A DNA stretch of 27,372 nucleotides, from NCBI GenBank assembly GCA_934668285.1, contig CAKUNB010000004.1:1-27372 (forward strand), written 5' to 3'. Shown in pieces: positions 7,748-15,160 of this stretch; the stretch's first letter is position 1, and each line of letters starts with the position of its first letter. This stretch comes from an uncultured Oscillospiraceae bacterium (GTDB lineage: Bacteria; Bacillota; Clostridia; Oscillospirales; Oscillospiraceae). The notes below the pieces were generated by a model that saw only the letters and a program-made list of their open reading frames with translations, ran no database searches and was not told the origin of the DNA. The translations under genes and the position numbers were made by a program.

Positions 7748-7884
7748 CGTAGGGCGGGGTGTCCTCACCCCGCCGCGTGCAGGCAGTATCGATTTAGTGA
7801 ATAGTGAATAGTGAATAGTGAATAATGAATAATGAATAATGGTGGTGTGCCTGACGGCACAAATTAAAAATCCGCTGCGGCGGG
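7748..7884 (+). repeat. composite repeat: hairpin family A copy 3, heptamer tandem, module C
   Basis: It starts with CGTAGGGC and a perfect stem GGCGGGGTG/CACCCCGCC (loop TCCT), then TGCAGGCAGTATCGATTTAG. Next are about six tandem copies of a 7-mer, AGTGAAT drifting to AATGAAT (7797-7840). Module C (7842-7884) follows, containing GTGCCTGACGGCAC and AAAATCCGCTGCGGCGGG. The same three modules occur in inverted orientation at 23937-24047. No gene is visible in 7733-8008. The rest of the gap (7885-7950) contains TTTTGGTGC and ATGT remnants resembling the right part of family A. Confidence 0.75.
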
Positions 7885-7951
7885 ACGGAGGGAGAGAGGG
7901 CGGGTACTTCGGTTTTGGTGCGTGTTATGTCTTAATCTGCGCCTATGTGTG

Positions 7952-7995
7952 CGAGAAAACAAACTTGCCACGGCCTCAACAGGCCGTGGCAAGTT
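7952..7995 (-). terminator. terminator of the XRE/Toastrack gene (bidirectional hairpin)
   Basis: A perfect 15-bp inverted repeat, AACTTGCCACGGCCT (7962-7976) against AGGCCGTGGCAAGTT (7981-7995), has a 4-nt loop. On the minus strand it is followed by TTGTTTTCTC, and on the plus strand by CCGTTTTTCC. It may therefore also stop transcription from the sigma factor operon. Confidence 0.85.
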
Positions 7996-8008
7996 CCGTT
8001 TTTCCTTA

Positions 8009-9007
8009 TTAAATGTACCGAATCTCCAGATTGCCGAAGCTGACGTCGGCGTCGAGGTAGAGGGTGGCCTCGGGCTGGGCGATGGGGCAGCCGCGGACTT
8101 GGGTTGCGCCGAAGCTTTCGTCGCGCGTCAGCTCGACCTTGTAGCGCTCGGGCACCAGCAGCGTCAGCGAGCCGAAGCTGTTGTCCACGGTGAGGCGGCA
8201 TTCCGGCGCGAGCGCGGCGCAGCCGGTGAAATCCACCGTAAATTCGCCGAAGCTGCTGTCAATATTGCCGCCGCGCAGGACGGGGACGACCACGGGAATG
8301 CGGCCGCTGCCGAAATTCAGGGTGCAGCGCAGCATGCCGTCGTTGCATGACATTTCACGAACCGGCTTTTTGTCCTTTCCGGTCACGTACTGCCGGTGCT
8401 TTTTGCTCCTCCGCTTGCCGAAGACGATGTCAATGACGAGGCTCAGGCCCCAGAGCAGCAGCAGCGCGGGCAGCAGCACGCCCCAGCTGAGCTTGATTGT
8501 CAGCACGCCGTAGGCCGACAGCAAAAATGCGAGGCCGCCGAGGCTCAGCACCAGACAGAACAGCGAAAAGCCGCCGAGCAGACCCGAGATACCGATATAA
8601 AATACGGCCAGCGTCCACAGCACCGTCCACGTCGACACCTCGAACGCGCACAGATGATTGACCAGCAGCAGCGCGCCGACCGTAAGGATGAACAGCGCGA
8701 AGACCAGCCCGCTGTTTTTCAGGCGGAAGCTCCAGCTGCCGTGCCAGCGTTCCTTTTGCTCCTCCGGCTCGACCGGCTCGGCCACGTGCACCGGCGCGGC
8801 GCCCTGCTTGCCCAGCAGCTCGTCGACCGATACGCCGAACAGCTCCGCCAGCTCCGGCAGAATGGAAATATCGGGGCAGGAGAGGTCATTTTCCCATTTG
8901 CTGACCGCCTGCGCGCTGACGCCCATGCGCGCGGCCAGCTGCTCCTGCGTCAGCCCGAGACGTTTGCGGTGGTATTTGATCCGACCGCCGAGTGTTGTTT
9001 GATTCAT
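8009..9007 (-). CDS. XRE-family regulator fused to membrane helices and a LiaF-like (Toastrack) C-terminal domain
   Basis: The product is 332 residues. ATG 9005-9007 is chosen because GGAGGAA sits about 8 nt upstream. An XRE helix-turn-helix occupies about 6-66 (LTQEQLAARMGVSAQAVSKW, and SVDELLG at the end). After a Glu-rich linker come about four transmembrane helices (about 98-118, 127-148, 150-170, 174-196), then a basic loop. The C-terminus (about 215-332) is a beta-rich domain with four spaced SFG motifs (252, 277, 298, 323), each in a Dx(S)SFG or similar setting. That pattern resembles the LiaF C-terminal/DUF2154 'Toastrack' fold of cell-envelope stress proteins. This suggests a one-protein DNA-binding regulator tethered to the membrane. 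No liaSR-type two-component genes are adjacent. Its target genes are unknown; autoregulation is plausible. Confidence 0.85.
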   Translation of the reverse strand: MNQTTLGGRIKYHRKRLGLTQEQLAARMGVSAQAVSKWENDLSCPDISILPELAELFGVSVDELLGKQGAAPVHVAEPVEPEEQKERWHGSWSFRLKNSGLVFALFILTVGALLLVNHLCAFEVSTWTVLWTLAVFYIGISGLLGGFSLFCLVLSLGGLAFLLSAYGVLTIKLSWGVLLPALLLLWGLSLVIDIVFGKRRSKKHRQYVTGKDKKPVREMSCNDGMLRCTLNFGSGRIPVVVPVLRGGNIDSSFGEFTVDFTGCAALAPECRLTVDNSFGSLTLLVPERYKVELTRDESFGATQVRGCPIAQPEATLYLDADVSFGNLEIRYI

Positions 9008-9032
9008 GATTTGATTCCTCCGTTTCGCCCCT

Positions 9033-9061
9033 ATTGTGCCATAAACCGGACGAAAAATCAA
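9033..9061 (-). promoter_or_regulatory. probable sigma-A promoter of the XRE/Toastrack gene
   Basis: On the minus strand, TTGATT (9056-9061), a 17-bp spacer and CACAAT (9033-9038) lie about 25 bp upstream of the start codon. The -35 is good and the -10 moderate. Confidence 0.5.
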
Positions 9062-9159
9062 TCATCTGAGGGTTTACGGTACAAATTTTTCCGCTCAACT
9101 GCCGGTTGAGCCGCCGGTTGCGTTGCCTCGGAGGGGAAATCACCCACAAATCGCGCCGG

Positions 9160-9462
9160 TGCAGGCAGTATCGAAATCCGTTCGTAGGGCGGGCTGCCCT
9201 CAGCCCGCCGAGTGCAGGCGCCTTCAATTTTGGTGCACACGATGTTGCGAGTTGCGCCTGCGGGCGCGGGGACCCTCTCAGTCACGGCCTTCGGCCGCGC
9301 CAGCTCTCCCAGAGGGAGAGCCAAGGCCGCGCTGCGGCGCGGGGGCGGGCGCTCAATGAGCGCCCTTACGGCGTGTAACGGCGCTTTTTGCCATGCATCC
9401 GCGTCATGCAAAACCGTAAGTGCCTGCACGGCGCGATGGGGGCATCGCGCCCTACGCAAAAG
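9160..9462. repeat. cluster of dispersed repeats: family A copies 4 and 5, and an uninterrupted repeat B
   Basis: This gene-free stretch (9062-9536) holds several repeats. A right-half fragment of family A lies at 9160-9177. Copy 4 (9183-9236, plus) has stem GGCGGGCTG/CAGCCCGCC. An uninterrupted repeat B (about 9250-9350) contains GCGCCTGCGGGCGCGGGG, a CGGCCTTCGGCCG hairpin and AGAGGGAGAGCCAAGGC. A second hairpin, GGGCGCTCAATGAGCGCCC (9346-9364), follows. Copy 5 (9415-9459, minus) has stem GGCGCGATG/CATCGCGCC. I see no credible gene here. Confidence 0.7.
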
Positions 9463-9475
9463 TGGGGCTTGGGCG

Positions 9476-9513
9476 CAAAAGGCCCCTGCGCGGGGTTGGG
9501 CCTGCGCAGGGGC
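9476..9513 (-). terminator. terminator downstream of the WG-repeat-like lipoprotein gene
   Basis: GCCCCTGCGC (9482-9491) pairs with GCGCAGGGGC (9504-9513). On the minus strand it is followed by CTTTTGCGC, a short T run. It probably ends the long transcript that began at the aro operon. Confidence 0.6.
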
Positions 9514-9536
9514 GTGGGGTTCGGAGGGCGTGTTGG

Positions 9537-11198
9537 TCAGTCGGCCAGGAGGGTGTAGAGGGGGAGGCAGAACAGCTCGGTGCCGTCGGTGTCGTAGATG
9601 TAGGAGGCGCGGGTGTCGTAGCAGGAGACGACGCCGTCGAAAATCAGCAGGCCGTCGCTGAAATCGCCCGGCAGGGTGATGAACGGCGTCATGGTTGCAT
9701 CATAAAGCGTCGTCGTGCCGCCCGTCTGCACCGTCAGATAGGCCGTGGGGCCTACGGTGTCGTAGGATGCGTGGCAGGTGCCGACGAACTGCAGCACCGG
9801 CTCGAACTGCTCGTTATAGATCGTGGTCCTCTGGTTCTTTTCGTAATTCTGTCCCTCTTGACCGATAACGGCGATGAAATAGGGAAACTCCACATCGGGC
9901 AGATAGCAGCACGGCGCAACATAGCCGCCCGTGCCGAGATCGAGCGACAGCTTCTGCCCCGTTTCGGTGTTATACAGCTTCGTGACGACGTCGCTGGACT
10001 TCGCGGAGATGTTGGTTCCGTCCAGCCGATACCACGTGTAGCCGCCGTCCGGCGCGTCGGGGTCGAACGCGGTTTCCTCGGTGAGAGGGTTGCCGTCGAT
10101 GTCGTATGTTGTGTCAAAATCGCCGTCCAGCCCGTTGCGGACGAAGTAGGCGCCGTCCCAGAAGAGACTGTCGTAATTCGCGGCGGTGATGAGCACGTTT
10201 CCTGCCGCGTCGACTACGCGTTTGTCGCCATCCTCGGAATCCATTACGAGAAAGCGGTCGGTGGTGCAGATGCTGACGGAGTAGTAGTCGCGGTCAAACA
10301 GCGGCGAGCCGTCGGGCTTGAGCAAGGTCTCGCCTCCGCCGGTCAGGGTCGCGCTGAAAAAACCGTCTGCCGCGGGGTAGATGTTGGAGTACGGCCCAGC
10401 GACGCATGTGCCGTCGAGGCGGTAGAGGTAGCTGTCCGTCTCCTCCTGCGTGCCGTCGCCCCAGTCGGCGAGCTTGCCGTTTTTCAGCGGGACGACAAGC
10501 AGGTCGCCCGCGCAGGTGAGCTGCCACGAATAGCCGCCCAGCCGGCTCGTAAAGTCGAAGTCCGCCTCGGTTTTCAGGAGTGTTCCGGCGTAATCGTACA
10601 CGTCAAAGCGCTCGGCGCGGCTGTCCTCGCTCGGGTAGATGCACAGCAGGAAATCGTCCGCCGCGCTGACCTCGGCATAGCGGCAGCCGGTGACAAACGA
10701 GCCGTCGAGCGAGGCAAGGCCGCAGAGCGTGTCGCCGACGGGGTAGGTCTCGCCGTTTGTGTCGGTGTATTCCGACGCCTCGGTCTTTTTATAGAGCCAG
10801 AGGCCCTGCGTGCCGTCGGCGCCGGAAAGCAGGTTGATGTAGCTGTAGACCGGATCGGCGACGATGCGGCCCTGCGCGTCGGCAAAGCCGGTCATGCGCA
10901 TCCGGAAATAGTCGCTGTCGCCGATCATTGCGGAAAACGGATAGAGCCGGCCGTAGTCATCCCGCGCCTCCAGCTCCGGCAGCGCCTCCTCCGTCAGGCG
11001 GGTGAAGTGCGGCGTTACGGTGGTTTTTCCGGTGGTATAGGCGCTGTAGTCCGTCTTGACGGAGACACCTCCGGCGGTTACGGTGTATTCCTTTGGCGGG
11101 GCAAGGGTCGGCGCAGGCTCCGTTGCGGGCGCATCCGGCGACGCGCAGCCGCCGAGCAGCAGCCCGCAGAGCAGCAGCAGGGCAATCAGACGTTTCAT
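9537..11198 (-). CDS. lipoprotein with WG-repeat-like beta-propeller segments, function unknown
   Basis: The product is 553 residues. It has a lipoprotein signal peptide with lipobox LLGGC (C18), then a Pro/Thr/Ala linker (PATEPAPTLAPP), so it should be tethered to the outer face of the membrane. The mature part is Asp/Gly/Tyr-rich with recurring units of the type 'DAAGNVLITAANYDSLFWDG' and 'DAQGRIVADPVYSYINLL', resembling WG/KWG repeats. I cannot assign a substrate. GGGAGG lies about 9 nt upstream of the ATG. It starts 25 bp after the stop of the PstS-like lipoprotein gene, so the two are probably co-transcribed. No transporter or enzyme motif is evident. The C-terminus is intact and is followed by a terminator. 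Confidence 0.75.
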   Translation of the reverse strand: MKRLIALLLLCGLLLGGCASPDAPATEPAPTLAPPKEYTVTAGGVSVKTDYSAYTTGKTTVTPHFTRLTEEALPELEARDDYGRLYPFSAMIGDSDYFRMRMTGFADAQGRIVADPVYSYINLLSGADGTQGLWLYKKTEASEYTDTNGETYPVGDTLCGLASLDGSFVTGCRYAEVSAADDFLLCIYPSEDSRAERFDVYDYAGTLLKTEADFDFTSRLGGYSWQLTCAGDLLVVPLKNGKLADWGDGTQEETDSYLYRLDGTCVAGPYSNIYPAADGFFSATLTGGGETLLKPDGSPLFDRDYYSVSICTTDRFLVMDSEDGDKRVVDAAGNVLITAANYDSLFWDGAYFVRNGLDGDFDTTYDIDGNPLTEETAFDPDAPDGGYTWYRLDGTNISAKSSDVVTKLYNTETGQKLSLDLGTGGYVAPCCYLPDVEFPYFIAVIGQEGQNYEKNQRTTIYNEQFEPVLQFVGTCHASYDTVGPTAYLTVQTGGTTTLYDATMTPFITLPGDFSDGLLIFDGVVSCYDTRASYIYDTDGTELFCLPLYTLLAD

Positions 11199-11223
11199 GG
11201 CAGTATCCTCCCTCGCGGCGCGG

Positions 11224-12165
11224 TCAGTCTGCGAAGTCCATCACGGAGACGTAGCCCTCGGCGGCGATCAGGCGCTGGCCCTCCTCGGTCATGAGCCAGT
11301 CATACAGGATGCGGCTCGGTGACTCCGGCTCGGCGTTGGCGCGGATGACGCAGTAATAGGCGTTGCGGTGGGGGTATTCGCCGCTGCGGATCGTCTCGGA
11401 CGAGGGCGCGACGCCGTCGATGGACAGGATTTTCAGCCCCTGCGCCATCTGCATGTCGTTGGCGTAGTAGTAGACGGAGTAGCCGATGGCGTTGGCGGAG
11501 TTGTCGTAGTCCTTCACGGCCTGCATCAGGCCGCCCATGCTCGTGACGATGTAATCCTCGGGCGCGTCCATCATGGGCGTGTCCTTCATGACGAGCTTGA
11601 GCATCAGCGCCTGCGAGCCGGCGTTTTCGTTGCGCTGGAAGGCTTCAATCGGCGCATCGTTGCCGCCGACCTCGCTCCAGTTGGTGATCTCGCCGGAATA
11701 AATTTTACGCACCTGCTCGGTCGTCAGGTTGTCGACGGGGTTGTTTGCGTTGACGACGAAGACCAGCCCGTCGGTGGCGATCGTCTCGATGTCGGTCTCA
11801 AAATACGCGTCCTTCATTTCGTCGTAGACGGCGGCGTTCGGCTCGCCGACGATCAGCAGGTCGCAGAAATCGGCCATCAGGTTGCGGAACGACTGCGTTG
11901 TGCGGTTGAACTGCACGAGGTCGCCGACCGCCTCGCGGCTCTCGCCGAGCAGGACGCTGGCAATCGCCTCGCCGAGCGGCACCATCGAGGTCGAGCCGTC
12001 CATGCGCGGGAAATTTTCGCGGGTGAAGGTGAAGAGGTTGTCGGGTTCGGTGGGGGCTTCCGTCGGGGCCTCGGTGGGCGCCTCCGTGGGCGCGGGTGCA
12101 CCGGCGCAGCCCGCCAGCAGCGCCACAAGCAGCAAAACGGCGGTCAGTACGGTCAACTTTTTCAT
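11224..12165 (-). CDS. PstS-like substrate-binding lipoprotein (phosphate-binding family)
   Basis: The product is 313 residues with signal peptide and lipobox LLAGC (C20), followed by a four-fold APTE repeat linker. The mature part carries landmarks of the PstS/PBP-like family: DGSTSMVPL near the start (the PstS anion-binding loop), LIVGEP in the position of the second anion loop, FVVNANNPVDNLTTEQVRKI followed by YSGEITNWSEVGG, and the RNENAGSQ loop. It should bind phosphate or a similar anion outside the cell. No pstC, pstA, pstB or phoU lies in the window, so it either works with a transporter encoded elsewhere or has become a sensor or scavenger. AAGGAGG lies 7 nt upstream of the ATG. It begins 50 bp after aroQ with no obvious promoter between. 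Confidence 0.85.
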   Translation of the reverse strand: MKKLTVLTAVLLLVALLAGCAGAPAPTEAPTEAPTEAPTEPDNLFTFTRENFPRMDGSTSMVPLGEAIASVLLGESREAVGDLVQFNRTTQSFRNLMADFCDLLIVGEPNAAVYDEMKDAYFETDIETIATDGLVFVVNANNPVDNLTTEQVRKIYSGEITNWSEVGGNDAPIEAFQRNENAGSQALMLKLVMKDTPMMDAPEDYIVTSMGGLMQAVKDYDNSANAIGYSVYYYANDMQMAQGLKILSIDGVAPSSETIRSGEYPHRNAYYCVIRANAEPESPSRILYDWLMTEEGQRLIAAEGYVSVMDFAD

Positions 12166-12215
12166 TTTCCTTCCTCCTTATCAGATCTCTATTCTTTTGA
12201 CGGCAAAAGTGCGCG

Positions 12216-12647
12216 TCAGTTCCCGTTGTTGCAGAGAAATTCCATCGCTCGCGCGTAGCCGGAAAAGCCCAGTCCGACGAAGCTGGCGCGGCAGGCCGGC
12301 GCGGTGTAGGACACGCGGCGGTAGCTTTCACGGCGGGAGATGTCCGTCAGGTGTACTTCGACGGCGGGCACCGGCACCGCCCGCAGCGCGTCGGCAATGG
12401 CGATCGAGGTGTGCGTGTAGGCGGCGGGGTTGAGGACGATGCCGTCAAAGCGGCCGTAGGCCTCCTGAATCCAGTCGACCAGCACGCCCTCGTGATTTGT
12501 CTGCCGCACGTCGATCTCGCAGCCGATGCGGGCCGCCTCGGCGTGCAGATAGGCCTTTAACGCGGCGTAATCCTGTGTGCCGTAGAGCGCAGGCTCGCGC
12601 AGCCCCAGCAGATTCAGATTCGGACCGTTCAAAATCAGCAGTTTCAT
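12216..12647 (-). CDS. aroQ: 3-dehydroquinate dehydratase, type II
   Basis: The product is 143 residues, the standard size for the type II enzyme, which dehydrates 3-dehydroquinate to 3-dehydroshikimate. Hallmarks are LILNGPNLNLLG at the N-terminus, the catalytic tyrosine in LYG (Y22) with the neighbouring arginine R17, QTNHEG (49-54), LNPAAYTHTS (72-81), and the catalytic histidine in EVHL (H99). The usual 'SN' after EVH is replaced by 'TD', a mild variation. Its start overlaps the end of the aroE-aroK fusion by 4 bp (ATGA), so it is translationally coupled. It is the last shikimate gene of the cluster. Confidence 0.95.
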   Translation of the reverse strand: MKLLILNGPNLNLLGLREPALYGTQDYAALKAYLHAEAARIGCEIDVRQTNHEGVLVDWIQEAYGRFDGIVLNPAAYTHTSIAIADALRAVPVPAVEVHLTDISRRESYRRVSYTAPACRASFVGLGFSGYARAMEFLCNNGN

Positions 12648-13855
12648 AGCGCCTCCATAATCGCGCGGACGGTCTGGTCGACCGTGCCGTTGTTGTCAAT
12701 GTCCGCGTCCGCAAAGCGGCGGTACAGCGGGTCGCGCTGCGCAAACAGCGCCGGCAGCGGGACGCCCGCGCTGAGCGGTCGGTTTTGCGTCGGCAGCAGG
12801 TGCAGCGCCCGATGCAGGCGGAAAAGCCGCCCGTTCTGGTGCAGGAGCGGGTAGTTTTCCTCCCGCGTGACGCAGCCGCCGCCGGTGGCGATCACGCAGC
12901 CGGATTTTTGGCCAAGCTCGGCCAGCGCCGCCGTTTCGGCGCGGCGGAACGCGGCCTCGCCCGCCGTGCGCAGGTAGTCCGCGCACGGGCAGCCGAGCCG
13001 CTGCTGCACAAGCGCGTCGCTGTCAAAGAAGGGACGGCCCAGCGCGGCGGCCAGCGCCCGCCCGACCGTGGTCTTGCCGCAGCCGGGCATGCCGATGAGA
13101 ATCAGATTGCTCATTTCCGAGCCAAGTTTACATAATATCTCATTCGCGCGCTCGCGGGGGATCTCTCGATGCTGAAACAGCTCCGCCGCGCGGCGCGCCT
13201 GCTCCACGAGCATCGGCAGGCCGCCCTCGCAGGGGAGGCCCAATCGCTCCGCTTCGAGCAAAAGCGCCGTCCGCGCGGGGTTGTAGACGAGGTCGAGCAC
13301 GCACCGCAGCTGCGGCAGCCGCGCAAGGTCGACCAGACATTCGCCGTTCTTCGGGTACATCCCGACCGGCGTCGCGTTGACCAGCAGCACGGCGTCCGCG
13401 TGGCGATATAGGTTTACATAATTATTTTCGCCCTGACGGGAGACGGTGACCGTCTGCATCCCCGCCGCCGTCAGCACCGCGCGGACGGTCGCCGCTGCGC
13501 CGCCGCTGCCGAGCACGAGCGCAGTCTCGCCCGTCTGCGGCGTAAAATTGCGGCGCAGCAGCCACGAAAAGCCGTCAAAGTCGGTGTTGTCCCCGCAGAG
13601 CGTGCCGTCCGCGCGGGGCACAAGCGTGTTGACCGCGCCGATGGCCCGCGCCGCCGGAGACAGGGCAGCGCAGTAGGGCAGGACGGCCTTTTTGTATGGT
13701 ATCGTGACGTTCAGGCCGTCAAAATCGCTGCGGCGCAGGAACTCGTCCAGCCCCTCCGGCGCGACCTCGAACAGCCGGTAGTCCGGATCGCCGAGCAGCG
13801 CGTGCAGGCGGGGCGAATAGCTGTGCCGCAGCGACGCGCCGAGCAGCCCGTTCAT
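12644..13855 (-). CDS. bifunctional shikimate dehydrogenase-shikimate kinase (AroE-AroK fusion)
   Basis: One uninterrupted 403-residue frame contains two enzymes. Residues 1 to about 245 are AroE (3-dehydroshikimate to shikimate): SYSPRLHALL (substrate serines), NVTIPYK with catalytic K55, GAVNTL, GDNTDFDGF with D92, the nucleotide loop GSGGAAATV, and NATPVGM. Residues about 249-403 are AroK (shikimate to shikimate 3-phosphate): Walker A GMPGCGKTT (K261), the shikimate-binding DSD (278-280), ATGGGCV (323-329), and a lid arginine in RPLS (359-362). No stop or frameshift separates them; the join is LCKLGSEMSNLILIGM. The two halves catalyse consecutive steps, so substrate hand-over is plausible. 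The gene overlaps the chorismate mutase gene upstream and aroQ downstream by 4 bp each. Confidence 0.95.
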   Translation of the reverse strand: MNGLLGASLRHSYSPRLHALLGDPDYRLFEVAPEGLDEFLRRSDFDGLNVTIPYKKAVLPYCAALSPAARAIGAVNTLVPRADGTLCGDNTDFDGFSWLLRRNFTPQTGETALVLGSGGAAATVRAVLTAAGMQTVTVSRQGENNYVNLYRHADAVLLVNATPVGMYPKNGECLVDLARLPQLRCVLDLVYNPARTALLLEAERLGLPCEGGLPMLVEQARRAAELFQHREIPRERANEILCKLGSEMSNLILIGMPGCGKTTVGRALAAALGRPFFDSDALVQQRLGCPCADYLRTAGEAAFRRAETAALAELGQKSGCVIATGGGCVTREENYPLLHQNGRLFRLHRALHLLPTQNRPLSAGVPLPALFAQRDPLYRRFADADIDNNGTVDQTVRAIMEAL

Positions 13856-14109
13856 GCTTCCTCCTGCCGTTTGCGGCTGAGGGCGAAGATGGTCCGGTAC
13901 AGCTCCCGCAGGTCGCCGCGCAGCGCCTCCGGCGCATTCGCGCAGACGGCGGCCAACACGGACTCCTCCCGCGCGGGCTGGAAAACCGGCAGCCCCTCGG
14001 CGGCCTTTACCGCCGCAATCTGCGCGGAAAGCGCCATGCGCCGCACGAACAGCGCCGAAAGCTGCCGGTCGATTTCGTCAATTTCGTTTCGTAATGCTAC
14101 AAGCTCCAT
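13852..14109 (-). CDS. monofunctional chorismate mutase, AroQ fold
   Basis: The product is 85 residues from ATG 14107-14109. That start is chosen because GGAGG lies 6 nt upstream; the next in-frame ATG upstream abuts the ribosome-binding site. The small all-helical enzyme converts chorismate to prephenate, committing it to Phe/Tyr synthesis. Catalytic residues match the E. coli chorismate mutase spacing with an offset of four: R7 (LRNEID), R24, K35, R47 and E48 in QPAREESVL. No prephenate dehydratase or dehydrogenase domain is fused. The gene begins inside the 3' end of aroC (32-bp overlap) and its stop overlaps the AroE-AroK start by 4 bp, so it is embedded in the pathway operon. Confidence 0.9.
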   Translation of the reverse strand: MELVALRNEIDEIDRQLSALFVRRMALSAQIAAVKAAEGLPVFQPAREESVLAAVCANAPEALRGDLRELYRTIFALSRKRQEEA

Positions 14110-15160
14110 GGGCATCCTCCAAAAGTACATCCATGATTCCGATTGCCGCCGCCGCCTCCACGCAGGGCACGGCGCGCGGGACGATGCACGGGTCGTGCCG
14201 CCCGCGCAGCTCCAAGCGGACGCTCGCGCCGTCGGGCAGGGAAACGCTCTCCTGCGGCGCGGCGATCGACGGCGTGGGCTTGCATTCGACGGAAAACAGC
14301 ACCGGCATCCCGCTGGAAAGTCCGCCGAGAATGCCGCCCGCGTGGTTCGTCCGCGTGCGGATGGCGCCGCCGTCGCAGTAAAACGGATCGTTGTAGGCGC
14401 TCCCGCGCTGCTCGGCGCAGGACGCGCCGAAGCGCACGCCCTTGACGGCGGGAATCGCGAACAGCAGCTGCGACAGCCGCCCCTCCAACCCGCCGAAGAG
14501 CGGTTCGCCGAGACCGGCGGAGAGACCTGTTATAGCGCATTCGATACTGCCGCCGACGCTGTCGCCCGCCTCCCGCGCCAGCGCAATCTGGCGCAGCATG
14601 TCCGCCTCGGCCTCGCGCCGCAGGACAGCAATTTTCCCCGCGCGGTCGGGAAGCTCCGGCGCGAGCGGGTCGAAGGCGCGGTCGTGCGCCGTGCCGATTT
14701 GCAGCGCGTGCGCATCGATGCGGACGCCCTGCGCCTCCAGCCATTGCAGGCACAGCCCGCCCGCAATGCACAGCGCCGCCGTCATCCGGCCGGAAAAGAC
14801 CCCGCCGCCGGACGGAATCGCGCCGTATTTGACGTAGGCCGGATAGTCGGCATGCGAGGGGCGCGGAATTTGGTTTCCGTAATCCTGCGGACGAACGTCC
14901 GTATTCAAAATTTCCGCCCGCAGCGGCTGCCCGTCCGTCCGGCCCTCGGTCAGACCGCCGGAAAAGACGGGGACGTCGGCCTCTGCGCGGGCGGTGGTGT
15001 GCGCGCCCTGCCCGGGGCGGCGGCGGTCAAGAAAGCACTGTAACGCGGCTATATCCGGCGCGAAGCCCGCAGGAAAGCCCGCCAGCTCCATGCCGACCGA
15101 CGCGCCGTGCGACTGCCCGAACAGGCGCAGGCGCAGCACGCTGCCAAACCAGTCGTTCAT
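14078..15160 (-). CDS. aroC: chorismate synthase
   Basis: The product is 360 residues. ATG 15158-15160 is chosen because GGAGGAA lies 7-8 nt upstream and family members begin near this point. The enzyme makes chorismate from EPSP with reduced FMN. Motifs in order are FGQSHGASVG (the family usually has FGESHG), RRRPGQG, DYGNQIPRPSHADY, SGGGVFSGRMTA, GDSVGG, GEPLFGG, KGVRFG, YNDPF, NHAGGILGGLSSG, and GRHDPCIVPRAVPCVEA. Its ATG overlaps the aroA stop by 4 bp. Confidence 0.95.
   Translation of the reverse strand: MNDWFGSVLRLRLFGQSHGASVGMELAGFPAGFAPDIAALQCFLDRRRPGQGAHTTARAEADVPVFSGGLTEGRTDGQPLRAEILNTDVRPQDYGNQIPRPSHADYPAYVKYGAIPSGGGVFSGRMTAALCIAGGLCLQWLEAQGVRIDAHALQIGTAHDRAFDPLAPELPDRAGKIAVLRREAEADMLRQIALAREAGDSVGGSIECAITGLSAGLGEPLFGGLEGRLSQLLFAIPAVKGVRFGASCAEQRGSAYNDPFYCDGGAIRTRTNHAGGILGGLSSGMPVLFSVECKPTPSIAAPQESVSLPDGASVRLELRGRHDPCIVPRAVPCVEAAAAIGIMDVLLEDAHGACSITKRN

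Noticed and set aside
6341..7768. Minus-strand open frame opposite the sigma factor partner gene
   Set aside because: Arg/Leu/His-rich antisense translation with no SD; the plus-strand gene is coupled to the sigma factor.
7797..7840. CRISPR-like short tandem repeats
   Set aside because: Units are 7 bp with no spacers; it is a simple tandem tract within a composite repeat.
9420..11294. Long plus-strand open frame opposite the WG-repeat-like lipoprotein gene
   Set aside because: It is a mirror of the GC-rich minus-strand gene. The product is Arg/Val/Gly-rich without domains, while the minus strand has a lipobox, SD and terminator.
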